From the NCBI RefSeq assembly GCF_018320785.1, contig NC_054885.1:6212921-6276920 (forward strand): DNA of 64,000 nt, read 5' to 3'. Positions 13,481 through 25,858 of this stretch are shown here, piece after piece (position 1 is the stretch's first letter; the number at the start of each line of letters is the position of its first letter). The notes beneath the pieces are model-generated. The model did no database searches and was not told the origin of the DNA. It worked only from the letters and a program-made list of their open reading frames with translations. The position numbers and the translations under genes were made by a program. Source of the DNA: Cheilinus undulatus (taxonomy: Eukaryota; Chordata; Actinopteri; Labriformes; Labridae).

Positions 13481-13489
13481 ACTTTTTAT

Positions 13490-13605
13490 TATTTAAAGGA
13501 GGACAGTGTATTGAGTTTGAATAGAGATGAGAGCGTGGCATGCAGGAAAGGACTTGAAACATGGCCGCCCATGCACATGGCAGTCTACGCCCCACAGCAT
13601 CCAAT
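13490..13605 (-). repeat. SINE fragment, minus strand
   Basis: Read on the minus strand it has TTTCAAGTCCTTTCCTGCAT followed by a tail ending TCCTCCTTTAAATAATAAAA. This layout is shared with the 22.85-23.0 kb SINE. Confidence 0.45.
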
Positions 13606-13794
13606 TTCAATACAAAATCGCTGCTGTTTAGTGTCTCCAGCGCTCAGCTTCCTGAGTGCAAAACCACCCTCAGAGTCAGCTATTGTCTGCCATCAGGCCA
13701 GCTGACAGCTGCTACTGTCAGGACATGATTCTTTATATTATTTTAATGTTTTCTTGATGATTCCCTAATTCCACAAGTTGGGGCACGGTGTAAA

Positions 13795-14530
13795 ATGAAA
13801 ATAAAACCTTATTTAACTAGAAAAGCACTCGGAGAGCGCAGACCTCCACCATTAGCCCTATCTCCCAATAGTGAAGAATCCTTTAAAAACATTCCTGGAT
13901 CTGTCCCCATGTGCCCCCCACCACAGCATTCACCATTTATTCCCTCCCATGTGGGGCAGAAACACGGTGAGGGAAAGCACTGGCTTTGCTACGGGTAGAC
14001 TGTCATGGGGTAAGCATTGCCTGCTGGTGCCAACAGATGCACTTGCAGTCTTACCCATGGTCTCACCGGATGACTGGAAGTCATGGCAGAGGGTGAATAT
14101 ACCTCTGTTCCTCCCAGCATTGTGAGTATTCTCGCTACAATTCGTTTTCTCTCTGATACGCTTCGACTCGTCTTCTCGACCGGGCGTGCATCTTTCAAAC
14201 TAAAAACTCCAAAACTTTGAATAGAAACACACCCAAAAACTGCTGCTGGATTGAAGTTACTCATGTCCGCCATCTCCTGGTGTAAAGTGGTAACAGTTCA
14301 GAGCTCCGCCATTAGCCCTATCTCCCAAAAGTACAGAATCCTTAAAAAAAAATCCTGAATCCAGATGGTGATCCGGATCACTCCCAAAATCAAATTAGTT
14401 CTTTCTTATGCCATTTTTCACATTTCCTGAAAATTTCATCAAAATCCATCCACAACGTTTTGAGTTATGTCGCTAACAAACTAACAAATGAACAAACCCA
14501 CCTAATCACATAACCTCCTTGGCGGAGGTA
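13795..14530 (+). repeat. Interspersed repeat, interrupted, with an internally repeated segment
   Basis: CCATTAGCCCTATCTCCCAA occurs at about 13851 and again at about 14309. The element ends ATAACCTCCTTGGCGGAGGT at about 14511-14530, a typical high-copy fish repeat 3' end. About 440 bp lie between the two copies of the segment. Confidence 0.5.
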
Positions 14531-14539
14531 TTTTTTTTT

Positions 14540-14840
14540 TTTTAACCTTTATTTATCCAGATAAGTCCCATTGAGATCAAAGATCTCTTTTTCAAGGGAG
14601 ACCTGACCAAGAATGGCAGCAATGCATAGTTTCAACAGCACATGCGCTTAAACTCACAACAATACACAATAAATATAAACAACAATAATAAAATAATCAT
14701 CAGTTGAAACGGTGGCATTCAGAGAGTTTGAATTGAAGAGTTTTCACTAAAGATTTAAAAATATTCAGAGTCACCAAGTTCTGCACTTTAAATTCAGTCT
14801 GCAGATTATTCCACGCAAAAGAAGCAGAGAACCTAAGGTA
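14540..14840 (+). repeat. Interspersed repeat of the CTTTATTTATCCAG type
   Basis: AACCTTTATTTATCCAG, CCCATTGAGATCAAAGATCT and TTTTTCAAGGGAGACCTG are characteristic of a common fish repeat. It is directly followed by the Tc1-type relic. Confidence 0.5.
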
Positions 14841-14842
14841 AT

Positions 14843-15859
14843 AACCAATTTTATTCACAATCGAATGTAAACAAAATACCAGATGTTGAAAGTGGCACAT
14901 TTTACCATTTTCTGAGTAATAAAAAAGTAGGAGCAGGATAACACAAAGTTGGAAAAATAAAAGGCACTAATGAAAAGCAGCTGGAGGAGCATTTTGCAAC
15001 TAATTAGGTTAATTGGCAACAGGTCAGTAACGTGACAGGGTAAAAACGGAGCATTTTAGCAAGGCAGAGTCTCTCAGAAGTAAAGATTGCCAGAGGTTCA
15101 CCAATCTGTGAAAAACTGTGAAAAACTTGTAGGACAATTTCAGAAATCTGTTCCTAAACATAATACTTTCAACATTCCATGATCTACAGTCCATAATGTC
15201 ATCAAAAGATTCAGAGAATCTGAAGAAATCTCTGTTTACACAGGTCAGGCCGAAGGTTATTATTGGATGCTTGCTATCTTGAGCCCTCAGGCAGCACTGC
15301 ATTAGAGAGGCATGATTCTGTACTGGAAATCACTGCATGGCAAATTGGAAAACTGTTCTGTGGTCAGCTGAATCAAAATTTGAAATTCTTACTGGAAACC
15401 ACTGATGCCATGTCCTGTGGACTAAAGAGGAGAGGGACCATCCAGCTTGTTATGCCGGCACAGTTCAAAAGCCTGCATCTGCAACTTACGCACCCGTCCA
15501 GACAACGTCTCTTTCAGGGAAGGCCTCGCATCTTTGAGCAAAACAATGCTAAACCACATACCACATCTATCACAACAGCGTGCTAGACTGGCCTGCCTGA
15601 AATCTAGACCTTTGACCAACATTTGGAGCATAATGAGCAGCTAGAATTCTACATCAGACAAAAATGGGACAACATTCCCTGTCCCTACTTTTTTGCAATG
15701 TGTTGCTTCCTTCAAATTCGGAATTAGCTAATGTTTTTTCATGAAATTGTAAAAGTCTCAGTTCCAACATCTGATGTGGTTTGAGATTTTCAAATCATTT
15801 CACTCTGTTATAATTTTCATTTTACACAGAGTCCCAACTTTTTAGGAATTGCGGTTGTA
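14843..15859 (+). pseudogene. Decayed Tc1/mariner element with transposase remnant
   Basis: Long-TIR pieces lie at about 14843-14910 and 15725-15859 (ends CCCAACTTTTTAGGAATTG). Between them, TTAATTGGCAACAGGTCAGT and AGATTCAGAGAATCTGAAG belong to an abundant fish Tc1/mariner family. Transposase pieces around 15500-15680 read RLFQGRPRIFEQNNAKPHT and LEFYIRQKWDNIP in broken frames. The catalytic Asp expected in QDNAKPHT is Asn here. Several internal deletions. Confidence 0.75.
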
Positions 15860-17264
15860 AAACCCTCAGCACACAGAGCTATTTAAACAGACTGTACAGT
15901 CATCGAATGAAATAGAGGTCAACTTTCACAGCCCAACAACAATAATTGTAGGTGAACAGCTCTCTGGCGTTGAGGTTGTGGGTGCTGCCAGTGTAGAAAA
16001 GTGCCGTCTACTACCCAATCTCTTTACTAGTTTTTTTTTTAATGAACATAAATTGCAAACATATTCCCACACACTGTGTAATTCACACAAATATGCTGGC
16101 AACCATTTGGCACTGAAAGACTACACATATTTCTGCAGTTTAGCCAGTTAACTCTCTTCTTTTCTAACTGCTTTGGGCTGAAACTATCCTGTGGTATTTT
16201 CTGATCAAATCTATCAACCAAATAACAGGTAGTACCATTTTATAGCATGTGGTATTGAAAAGGAGCAAAATATGAAAGAAAAGATTATTTGATGTAGGTA
16301 CATCGTACAAAACACATTTTCCCATTCACAAAGTCAGTGCTGTGTACAGTCAGCAGATATTTTTCACACTCATACATGGAACAGCCTGGAGACCATGAAG
16401 AGATAACTAAAACCCCACACCCCACCTAGAGGTGGAACATTTACTGAGGTTTCTATGGAGTTTGATGGAGTCGTCATGGAAATCAGTGAAGCGCAAAAGG
16501 AGCAGGAACCTGATTGGTTACCATGGTGTAGGGAAGATACAGTTTAATGTCTAAGCTCTGGCTATGTTTAGCATCTCAGCGTCTCCTTTTTTTTACAGTA
16601 GAAAGCTGGAAAGTAGAAACACACAAATTTAATAATAGATAAGCAAACTTGTGCAGCAGGTTAAATAAGCACTAACATTAAGACATAAACCTGAAAACAT
16701 CCAGCCTCCAGCCCTGACTATTCCTGGTGCAGAAACAAAAATATTTAGGCTGACTGAGTTATTTAGTCTGTGTTTTTTTAATTGCAGTAGATGCAGAGAT
16801 CTGAAAGCTTTCTTTCCCAATAACTTCTGAACAAAAAGATGCAAAAAGGCAGCTGCATGCAAAAGCATTTTGTTTGGGTATGTATGAGATACTTTGGTGC
16901 GAGAGTAACCTCCCGACCCCACCAGAATGCAGCCACATGAGCAGGCTCTGCTGCCTTTCATGGCTGCTGTATCTGCAGGTAAATTATTGTTGAAGCCTGT
17001 AATTATCCTGCCGACTCACACCCGAGGCGGACATAGCCTGACATGATCCTGACCAGGTATCCTGCTGAGCCTTTGACTCAGAGCACTGTTGTTGTTTCTG
17101 CGCATTTTTACACTCGCCAGAAGCAAACAAGTGACCTCAGTGTGCTCATCCACACCCTGGGTATTTTTATCTCTATCTGCTGTCTGTTCATCGGCCTGTC
17201 CTACTTTACCTTTTAAGTGTTATTCATAGTCTTTTATCCTCTTGTTTCAACATTCATTTTAACA
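15860..17264. other. Intergenic DNA, no gene recognised
   Basis: The longest open frame (110 codons, minus strand, 16629-16961) has no recognisable domain and no splice support. Confidence 0.4.
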
Positions 17265-17272
17265 GGTAGAGC

Positions 17273-18456
17273 TAGGGTTGTTAGAAAATATCTATGCACT
17301 GCAAAATATCACGATGTATCAGTGTAATACTGAAACGATATTTTTGAATGCAATATCGATATTTTTTTAATCAATAATTTACTTTGTTGGTGCAGTAGTT
17401 TGTGGTGTAATTTCACCCCCTGACCGCCAGCTGGCAGCAAGCAGTTGACTCCTTCCCCTTGTCCTGCTCAGACAACAAGATCACACGAGACTTCCGGTCT
17501 GAGCGAGCTGGTTGCTCATGCCTACCCAGTGCAGCAGTGCAGCTTCTGCTGCATTCATAGCAGATATGTGGACTTGTTTTGGCTTCCAAAACATTAAAGA
17601 CGGTACAGACTTATACAGGAGTCAAGTCATTTGTAAGATACACCACGCCAGAGTGAAATACTTGGACAACTTGACGAACCTGAGCACAAGACATCATAGC
17701 GATAGCTTAGCAGCTAACAGCTAACATGAAAGAAGCCAGCTGAAGCTACTGCTGATTTTTACTCATGTCACCATAATTACCCAGTCAGTACTTTTTTTTT
17801 TTTTTTTGTAAGGACCTGTGCCATCGTATTGTCGTTAAGAGTGACGGCTTCGGTAATACGATTAAAAAAAAAAAAAAAAAAACGGGGTCTGTCACGTAAT
17901 GCCCTCCTCACAACACAGTCCATCAGTCCTTAAAGCCAGACATGAGGATCAGTCTTCCTCCACAAGCACCTTGTCTATCATTAAGACAATAAGCTGATGT
18001 ACCGTGAAATATAAAAGATTTAAGTACATTTACTCTAAATTGATTGAGTTATTTTCCACTTTTCTTTTAAAAATCCTTAAAGCATTTCAATTCATTACAA
18101 CAAAGAAGAAAAATCCTCATCCTTAAACTGCACAGAGTTAAATCTCTAGATGATGCTGGATGATATATTTTATATTACACTATATATTTTTTATTTACCT
18201 ACTATACATATAATTTAATACATTTTTATTAATAGCTTCATTCTATTTTGTTATATTCCATTTGAACTTAGAAGTACATATTTATTATTTCTATAAATAA
18301 ACATATATATATATATATATACACACACCCACATATACATACAAATATATAAATAAAATTACAAAATTATCACAATATATCGCAACATATCGATATGGAC
18401 ACCCCTGTATCAGGATACGTATCGTATCGCCAGATTCTTGCCAATACACACCTCTA
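17273..18456 (+). mobile_element. hAT element (1,184 bp) with perfect 8-bp TSD and BED-finger relic
   Basis: The TSD GGTAGAGC occurs at 17265-17272 and 18457-18464. The ends are TAGGGTTGT at the left and TAGAGGTGT read inward at the right. At 17545-17705 the plus strand reads ADMWTCFGFQNI, VICKIHHARVKY, TTNLS-like and RHHSD, a BED-type zinc finger with one CxxC cysteine lost. The rest of the transposase is missing. An (AT)n/(AC)n microsatellite lies at 18304-18340. Confidence 0.8.
17792..17882. repeat. T16...A19 inverted repeat inside the hAT element
   Basis: A run of 16 T (17792-17807), then ATCGTATT (17823-17830), a 24-nt loop, AATACGAT (17855-17862) and 19 A (17864-17882). It could extrude as a hairpin. 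Confidence 0.6.
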
Positions 18457-18699
18457 GGTAGAGCCATCCAAATCTACTTGTAAATGCAGCTGTCTGCAAT
18501 GTTTTTGTAACATTGCAAGAACTGGAAGCCAAGCAAGTTTATTGTCTTATTTCTAATCACATATATGCCTCTACAACTAATATAAACTACATTCTTGTGA
18601 CTGGTCAAGAGAAACATCTTATTTGAAGATATAAAAAAAGCCAAATTTTAAGGCTTACATTGCTTGTGATAAGGAAAAACTTGCTAGATAGCCATCTTT

Positions 18700-19235
18700 T
18701 ATCAAGATAATCACCACTTGCTTAGTAGCAGATTATTTCCTGCCTCAGCATGGAGGCATTATGGTTTTGGGTTGTTCAGCCAGCCAACCCTTTTTTGTGA
18801 AAGCATGATCTTATGAATGCTCTGAAGCATGAACGTAGCCCTCACCTTCGTTGACACGTCATACTATGCCATGATGAACATACCAGAGCGCTACATGGCC
18901 TCTAAAGTGGAGTGAGACCCAACCAGTTGGCATCTCAGTGTCCTGGTGGAGCCACAAGATGGACAATGCACATGCTTTGCACCTTGGGCTGTCTTCCTCC
19001 ATCCTGCCCAGCTCAGACCAGATCAAGATGATCTAAAAGGATCTATAGAAATACCGAAAGATCTTTAAGCAGAACGGTTGTCTGAGCCAGTCCAAGGCTT
19101 CTAAGGAGCTGGTGGACAAGTGCAGGTCCATGATGGAGGAATTCCATCGCTGTCATGAACAGAAAGCCTCAAGCTCAGAGGAGGAGTGGACCGTGATGAG
19201 CGGACGGATGGGAGGAGACTATTGAGTTTTTATAA
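18700..19235 (+). pseudogene. Coding-like relic, possible processed pseudogene (unidentified)
   Basis: A GC-richer island in AT-rich DNA. The plus strand reads FVDTSYYAMMNIPERYMASK, then after a frameshift SWWSHKMDNAHALHLGLSSS, then FKQNGCLSQSKASKELVDK and CRSMMEEFHRCHEQKASSSE, ending at a stop at 19223-19225. Stops and frameshifts interrupt it and no introns are apparent. I do not recognise the parent protein; it could also be part of a LINE. Confidence 0.4.
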
Positions 19236-19239
19236 TCAA

Positions 19240-21760
19240 CAAGAAATCATTCCCCTTGGAGATTATCTTTTGTAGGTTAAAGGTCAAAGTCATTGGGCCT
19301 TTAGTTCATCCTTTGCTTGTGAACACAATATCTGAAGAATGCATCGAGCAGATTTCTTCAAATTTTGCAATATCCACCCTAGCTGAAGAATCAGGTGATT
19401 AAATTTTGGAGGCCTGTGTGACGTCAGATCTTGTGAGCACAATGTTTCAAGCATGTATTAAGGATTTTTGTCAAATTTGGAAGAACCTAAACTGAGACCT
19501 GAGGGTGAACTGATTCAATTTTTGTGGTCAAGGTAAATTCCTTTGAAGTTTTTTTTTTAATTTGCCAAATTTGCATTTTCTTGTTATGTATTACTAGCAA
19601 TGCAGGCCTTATTTTTGTTTCTATACCTAAAAATAAGATGCTTATCTGGCCCTTTTGGTGAATATGGTTTATATTAAGTGTAATAATCTGTTTTTGACAA
19701 GCATTTGGATAAATGAACTTGCTTATATGTGATGTTTTGTAGACTGGGACTTGTACAGCAGTTCCATTTCAAATAGAAATGTATCAGATTTCAAGAGAAA
19801 GCCCAGATGTTCAGTGCATAGGATGTCTCCTGGGTTCAGATTCAATCTGCAGTCTGCCTTTGAGGGACCCTGGTTTTAGCTGTGTGTCAGGAGGTTTTGA
19901 TCTCATCCCTTTGCTTTATACTAGACTGACTGAAAGTGATGTAAAGGCAGCCATCACTGGGCTTTGTAGCTTCTCTTTAGAAACCAAAATACCCTCACTC
20001 TGACTATGTTTGCTTTCTTTCTTTCTTAATCAGGATCCCTATTAGCAGGTTAGGTTGTCAGAACTTTTGATACTTGCCAGTACTTTTTGTTACCCTGTTT
20101 TTTTTAAAGCATTTCAGATATTTTAATGGATCAATAATATTTAAAAGTCTTCAGTCATATTTTCAACCAATTGCTCCTAACAATCTTTGCACTATTTAGA
20201 CTCTTTGTTTTTGTTGCAACCGGTATCAATATCACCAAATTAGCTTTTGTGTCTTTCTGTGTCAGTTGCAAGAAAAGAGAATCACATCTGACTTCTTTCT
20301 CCTTAAATTACACCTAAACTTTGATGTATTGACATGACATTTACTTAATCGCTTCCCTGTCACATGTTAGATCTTTCGGCACTCTCAATACTTTCTTTAA
20401 TCTCACCCGTTATCTTTAGATGTGTTACATAAATTTGCATGTCAAAATTACACAACTTTTTCCTTATCTTTAAACGGCTCTATTTTAACTGATGTTCATG
20501 CTTGCCTTTGCTGAGGGCTGACATTTAGATGCCTTTACACACTTGAAACTTTACTAGCATGTTGTTTCGGTTACATAATTGCTCCTCTGCCTTTTCCTCT
20601 TTGACTGTTTTTGAAATTTCAGCTATTTTAAGGGTTTTAACAACACATTTTCAGTAATAAGCTTAAACTAGTTTGTCAGGTTTTAGTGTTGTATAGTGAA
20701 GAGAGTCATTTTGTGTTATTTATGGTCTTTTCTCAACAGCTGTCCTCACCCAAACCCTTTACAACAGCTTTAATATCAAACCACCTTATAAACACAGTAA
20801 AAGAAGAGATTCTCATACCAGACGCTGCACTTTAACCCAGTTATTTTTTTAAGGACAGCTCTCTTTTTTAAATTAGTGTTCTGATACTCTAATGGGTAAC
20901 ATTTTGAACAGTTAGATATGGTTAGAATTTGACATTTTTGTCAGTTTTATTTATGTCTGACACTCCCCACAGGAATTTAATCACAAATTGTAATGAATGA
21001 GCCCTATGACAAATGATGAAATGTTGTTATACGCTGTTATGTTTTTATGATGTCAGCTATCAAATGAAAGGGGCTCCCTGGCTTTAATCTAATGCATGTG
21101 GTCTACTCCACAGGCGGATGACTCAGTGGAAACATTCAAGGCTGTATCAATAATCAACAGTGCCAAACAATGACGGTGAGTCATACATCAAGAACTTCTA
21201 GCAGTGAGAGAGCAGCCCCTTTCTTCCTTTAAATAAATGATTTTGACATTTTTATCCCAAAACAGATGTCAAAATCTTGGTCATGCAGTCATTCTTAGAA
21301 GATTTGTTACTGAAATACTGCAGTTTCTTGTCTTCTGGAAAAATCTGTTGATAAACTACAATAATTAGAATATTATGAAGCCATTTTCACTTTTCAGTAC
21401 TGGTTCTAGTGCCTTTATCATATGCTAACAAATGAAACATATTCCTGTTTCTATCTTGTTTGTCATCCATTTGATAGTTACTATACAAGCATTAAACTTC
21501 TGGGCAAATCCAATGCAGAAGTAGGGCTGTGACTACATACATTTTAAAAAAAGGCTTAAAGGTTCACACAGGTTTTGAGCACTTATTTTTGTCTGAGGAA
21601 AAGCAGGTTGGCTCAAAATGTCACGTGTTGCTAAACTATGTTGCCCAAGGGATGTCTGTGTCTGATTTTGGTTTCTCTTCCTTAATCCTATAAATTCAAA
21701 CTTCAATATGCATAGTAATGCATGATAATGGATTTTGCTATTATCATATATGATAATATT
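19240..21760. other. Intergenic DNA, no gene recognised
   Basis: About 19250-19520 has the AAGGTCAAAGTCATTGGGCC style of a common low-complexity fish repeat. The remainder looks single-copy and non-coding. Confidence 0.4.
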
Positions 21761-21769
21761 TACTGAACT

Positions 21770-22035
21770 GTTTTAGCCGATACCAGAATCAATGCTGATA
21801 CAAATATATAGATGCAGTTCATACCGAAAACTTCATACCTTAAAAAAACGGACTTCAGTCCTTAAAATCACTTTTTAAGATTTAAGGAATGATGAAAGTA
21901 AAAGATGTCAGTCAATGTAGGTCCATCCATCCAACTTAACACTTCACGAACGTACTTACAGCCTATGTTTACAACAGATAAAAATATCATCTGGTGTCTA
22001 CTGATGCAATGATTACTAACTAAGCTTAAAACTGC
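21770..22035. mobile_element. hAT-type non-autonomous element, family A copy 2 (partial)
   Basis: ACTTCAGTCCTTAAAATCAC, TTAAGGAATGATGAA and ACTTACAGCC...TTTACAACAGATA match the copies near 10.7 and 31.9 kb. No clean ends are visible. Confidence 0.5.
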
Positions 22036-22219
22036 CAATACTAATAAGATGCTGATTCCTAAATAATGCTAGTAAGAAAATAAACAGGATTGATATTTGT
22101 TTGATACTGTGGCAACAAAAAAGAAGTCCCTGACACCAAATATTGGATAATGTTTTGTTTTACTCATACAGTTAAGCATGAAAATAATAGGAATTTATCA
22201 CCTGGAAATGAGGAATTGA

Positions 22220-22320
22220 AAAGAATTAACGTATTTGAAATAGAAGCAACCTTATTAGAAATGGTGTTCCACAGGGTTCAACACTAGGTCCACTTTCATA
22301 CGCTGACAAGGTATTAGAGC
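22220..22320 (+). pseudogene. LINE reverse-transcriptase motif relic
   Basis: The plus strand reads [17 protein letters not shown], the GVPQGSxLGPL motif of non-LTR reverse transcriptases. It is isolated, with stops on both sides. Confidence 0.5.
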
Positions 22321-22543
22321 AATTCAGTGTTCAGGAGTTTTCATATTTTACCAAAAGCTGTTACAAGAGAAAGATGTATTTGCGCATAATTAAGAAATGA
22401 ATTAAGTAAAAGAAAAAGAATGAAGAAATACGTCTTTATCCTTAAAATTTGGTGGAGAATCTCTATCATTTTTAAAGCTTTGATACTTGTCAATACTATC
22501 AATCAATTATTTTAATATAGGGATTTACTTGGATGTTTCATTA

Positions 22544-22793
22544 CAGCCTGGGTCTCAACCCTTGGGTTGCAAGACAATAAGAGGGGGTCATCAGATACCC
22601 TCAAAAATACAAGAATATTCTTATATTATTTCATACTGTACAGTTTACCCAAAATATACGTATATGCATTAAATTAGTCTTGAATGTACATGGCTGTGTT
22701 CAACTGTGCTTCAACCACTTTCAGGTCCAGTGGGGGTCCCTGCTCTCTGGCATCTTTTATTTTGGGGGTCACAGCTGAAAAGTTTGAGAACTT
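22544..22793. mobile_element. Short hAT MITE (250 bp)
   Basis: The ends CAGCCTGGGTCTCAACCCTT and, read inward from the right, AAGTTCTCAAACTTTTCAGC resemble hAT-Charlie type termini. The 8-bp flanks TTTCATTA (22536-22543) and TTTCATAA (22794-22801) differ at one base. Confidence 0.6.
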
Positions 22794-22854
22794 TTTCATA
22801 AAGAATGTGTATGTAAAAGAATTTAGATATTTTTTTAAGACATATTTTTTGGCT

Positions 22855-23000
22855 TTTTTATGTCTTTATTTAGTGAAGAGAACAGTTGATAGAGTTGGAA
22901 ACAGGGATTTAAGAGCCGGGGAGAGACATGCGGGAAAGGAGCTTGTACTGAACCCCATGTACATAGCTGCAGCCTTACTGCTAGGCCATCTGCACCCCTA
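22855..23000 (-). repeat. tRNA-derived SINE, minus strand
   Basis: Read from 23000 on the minus strand: GGGGTGCAGATGGCCTAGCA (A-box-like), GGGGTTCAGTAC (B-box-like), then CCCGCATGTCTCTCCCCGGC, ending CACTAAATAAAGAC. A standard fish SINE layout. Confidence 0.6.
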
Positions 23001-23009
23001 AATATCACA

Positions 23010-23085
23010 TTTTGACCACTTTGTTAGAAATGGCATTCCACAGGATTCAATATTTGATCCACTCCTTTTCCCATAATGAATTTAT
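23010..23085 (+). pseudogene. LINE reverse-transcriptase motif relic
   Basis: The plus strand reads FVRNGIPQDSIFDPLLFP, a decayed GVPQGSILGPLLF motif immediately downstream of the SINE. Confidence 0.45.
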
Positions 23086-23089
23086 GCCA

Positions 23090-24239
23090 CATTTCCTTTG
23101 TGCTAAGGATTAAAAACTACATCAACTCCATAAAACAGGTGCATTTGAGAGGAAAGCATCCAACAAAAATGTCAGCCAGACTGCGAGACAATGTCTAAAT
23201 TGCACAAGATTCTCAACAATTACCCAGCATTCCTTGTCTTAGACTTGTATTTTTTTCCACACTGTGTCAAATATGCATCCATATTGTAATATTTACATGT
23301 TAATTAAAGTTTCAAAGTTGGGTGCTGTGACAGTCCTTGTGTAAACTACTTAGCTTTGTTAATGCCAACTTTGCTCTCTTCGGGCTCCACCCTTTCCTTC
23401 AAATATGTCCGCTTTGTGTTCCTAAAAACCAGCACGACAGCTGCCAAAATACCAACTTGAGCTTGGAAAGCACAGTCAACAAACAAGTCGTTAATTCAGA
23501 GTAGCTGCGTCCGTCATTATTATGTTTTATGGTGTTGTTGCAACGTGTTCACACTTTTCTAGCATGCCAGTTTTGTTTTCATCTCCTGTTCTTTACCAAA
23601 TATTAATACCTGTCTTGATTTAAAGGTGCGTTAGTCTCTGTTTTAATGTAAAGTCTTTCTCTCTCTGCCTTGGTTTTTCTCTCCATTCTCCTCCCTTCCT
23701 CCCTCTTTTTCTTCAACACAAGCTCTGGCTTGCCCTCGCCTGCCCTCATATCTCTAACAAAAGCGGGAAAAGTTCAGGAAGACACATTACAACACTCTGG
23801 GCTATTCATGCCTGTGTGTATGTGTAAGCATGAGTATGACTGTTTTGTTTATAACGGCAACAGTGTGATTGTGATCGGGCCGGCCTACAGTCTGTCGCCA
23901 TGGCAGCGTGCGTGGAATCACTGTCAATAACGTCCAGTGTTTTGGGAGTTCCCCCCTCAAACATGAGTGAGTCACCAGCTGCAGAAAATCACCACCATCA
24001 GCTGAGTGACAAAGATGAAAACACACCAGACAAAAAAAAAAAAAGGGAAAATCAACCATCAGCCCACAGAAGTTGTTGAAACAGTGACAAATACGTGAAA
24101 AAGTAGACAGAAAAAAGAGAAGGAGAGGAGAGGAGGAGGAAGAGATTATGTGATCCTGTAAGAGAGAGGCTTGTCCTGGGTGTGGACTTAGAAAGAGGGC
24201 TGGGTAAAAGTGGGCGGATGGGTTGTTTCTACAGTTTGT
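23090..24239. other. Intergenic DNA upstream of emp2
   Basis: No coding evidence. The last 250 bp is purine-rich (AGGAGAGGAGAGGAGGAGGA near 24120), grading into the presumed emp2 promoter and first exon. Confidence 0.4.
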
Positions 24240-24319
24240 GCATTTAGGCTCGGAGTCTGAAATTAGCGTCCCTGAGAGCAGGAGGAGTTAGACGTGAAGA
24301 GACGCACCGCCATCAAACA
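24240..24319 (+). other. emp2: Probable non-coding 5' exon of emp2
   Basis: A G/C-richer stretch ends in a strong donor (GTAAGT beginning at 24320). The next downstream acceptor, at 25841-25846 (polypyrimidine then CTCTAG), opens the exon that carries the start codon. No in-frame coding is seen upstream, so this would be 5' UTR. EMP/PMP22 genes commonly have a non-coding first exon. The left boundary and transcription start cannot be read from sequence. An alternative promoter farther upstream, for example near 3.3-3.6 kb where the sequence is locally GC-rich, is possible but unsupported. Confidence 0.5.
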
Positions 24320-25858
24320 GTAAGTCTACTTTTGTATTCCTTTTGATCTCTGTGACTGCTTCAGAAAGATAAAACTCATATTGAAGTAGAAGTCTTGCTC
24401 TTTATTTTACTTTTTTTCTACTTAATGAGCAAAAAAAAAAACCAAACAGAGTAAAGGCAGGTGAGAAAGTCTGCTTCTAATGCACCCTTTCACCTTGTAG
24501 TCTGCCTTCCTGTGAATATCTTCAGCCAGGTGAGGCTGCTTTCCACATGTATGATCTCCTGATCGCCACAGTAAAAAGTTATGTTAAATTATGTTTTAGT
24601 AAGGCTTGGAGCTACTTTCTTTGCTCCTTTTTTTAGATTTTTAATGCTCCCAAACCTATCCTCAGCTGCATGTAGCTAATTTTGCGTAATGGAAAGTATG
24701 CCACATCCATGCCAGATCTAAAAAAAGTCCCATCAGCAACAGTTTAGTTAGCAGCCGATGTTCTGAATCAGAATGACAAAGTATTTCCCGAGTGTGTTTT
24801 GAATTAAAGCAAACTGCTGAGCTTTCATTTGTTTCTTTCCACCCAGAAGTTGTTCATTAAAGTTTTCCTGTTCTAAAACTTTGCACTTCAGGCAGAAATA
24901 CTTACAAACCAATCTTTCTTTTTATTATCGCTGAGTCTAAATGGAAGTATTTAAGATGTGTCGGGCAGGATCGCATCTTGGTTGCGTGTGAGTGAGATGG
25001 GAGCTGGCAGGCAGGCATGCAGTATGTGTGTGTGGACCCAGCCCATTGACCACTCCTTTGCCGTGAAGAGAACCAGTACATTCCAGATGTGCGTCTGCTT
25101 CTGTTCACACCCAGAGCTACCTTCTTCAAGCTTATATCCACATACAGGTAGCAGAAAAGATGCCAAGATTTCTCATTAAGAAGAGGGCGGAGCTGATTTT
25201 AAGTCGAAGATTGTCAGATACAGCAAAAAGGCCTGAAAAATACTAGAAAGGAGGTGTTTTTGTGAGTGTAGAGTGAGTTTTGGAGATTTTAAGTGCTCGA
25301 AAATCAAGTTAGTGTTTCAGGCGTGGAATAAAGAAGCAGAAGGATGGCTGCTAATCTCTACAGTTATTTTAAGGAGTGGCGGGTTGGTCAGGCAAGCCCA
25401 AACTCATCAGCCCGCCATGAATTCTCCCTCCTTTGCACTCTTTTTTCAGCAACAGTCTCTTTTCATTGTGGGCTAATTTTTACACTCACTCCAGCTTTGT
25501 CGTCTCTCTGATTCACTACAGGAACTTTATCTTTCCATCCATTTGCAGTCTGTGTAACTCAAAGTAATTAGAAGCTGTGAAGCCGCGCCCTGAGTGTGTG
25601 CCAGGTTTCAGCCTTGCTCTGCTGCCTTGAATGAGCATTCACAATGTGTGTATGCACGCTTTGAGCTGTCATTAACGGCAGCTTTTTCCTCAAAGCACAG
25701 AGCCTTTGTTTTGAGTCTTTCAGCTCTGTCTGCTCAGTGTGTTTGTCCTTTTTTATTGGTTTGAATATGAGTTCCCCTCCAGTTATTTTCATGATGCATA
25801 ATAAAGGCTGAAAAGTGGTGTAACAAGTTTCCTCTTGTGTCTCTAGAACACCGCCATC

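Noticed and set aside
15263..15644. Overlapping plus-strand frames of 65-107 codons as new genes
   Set aside because: They are shifted pieces of the same dead Tc1/mariner transposase; the DDE region is mutated and deleted.
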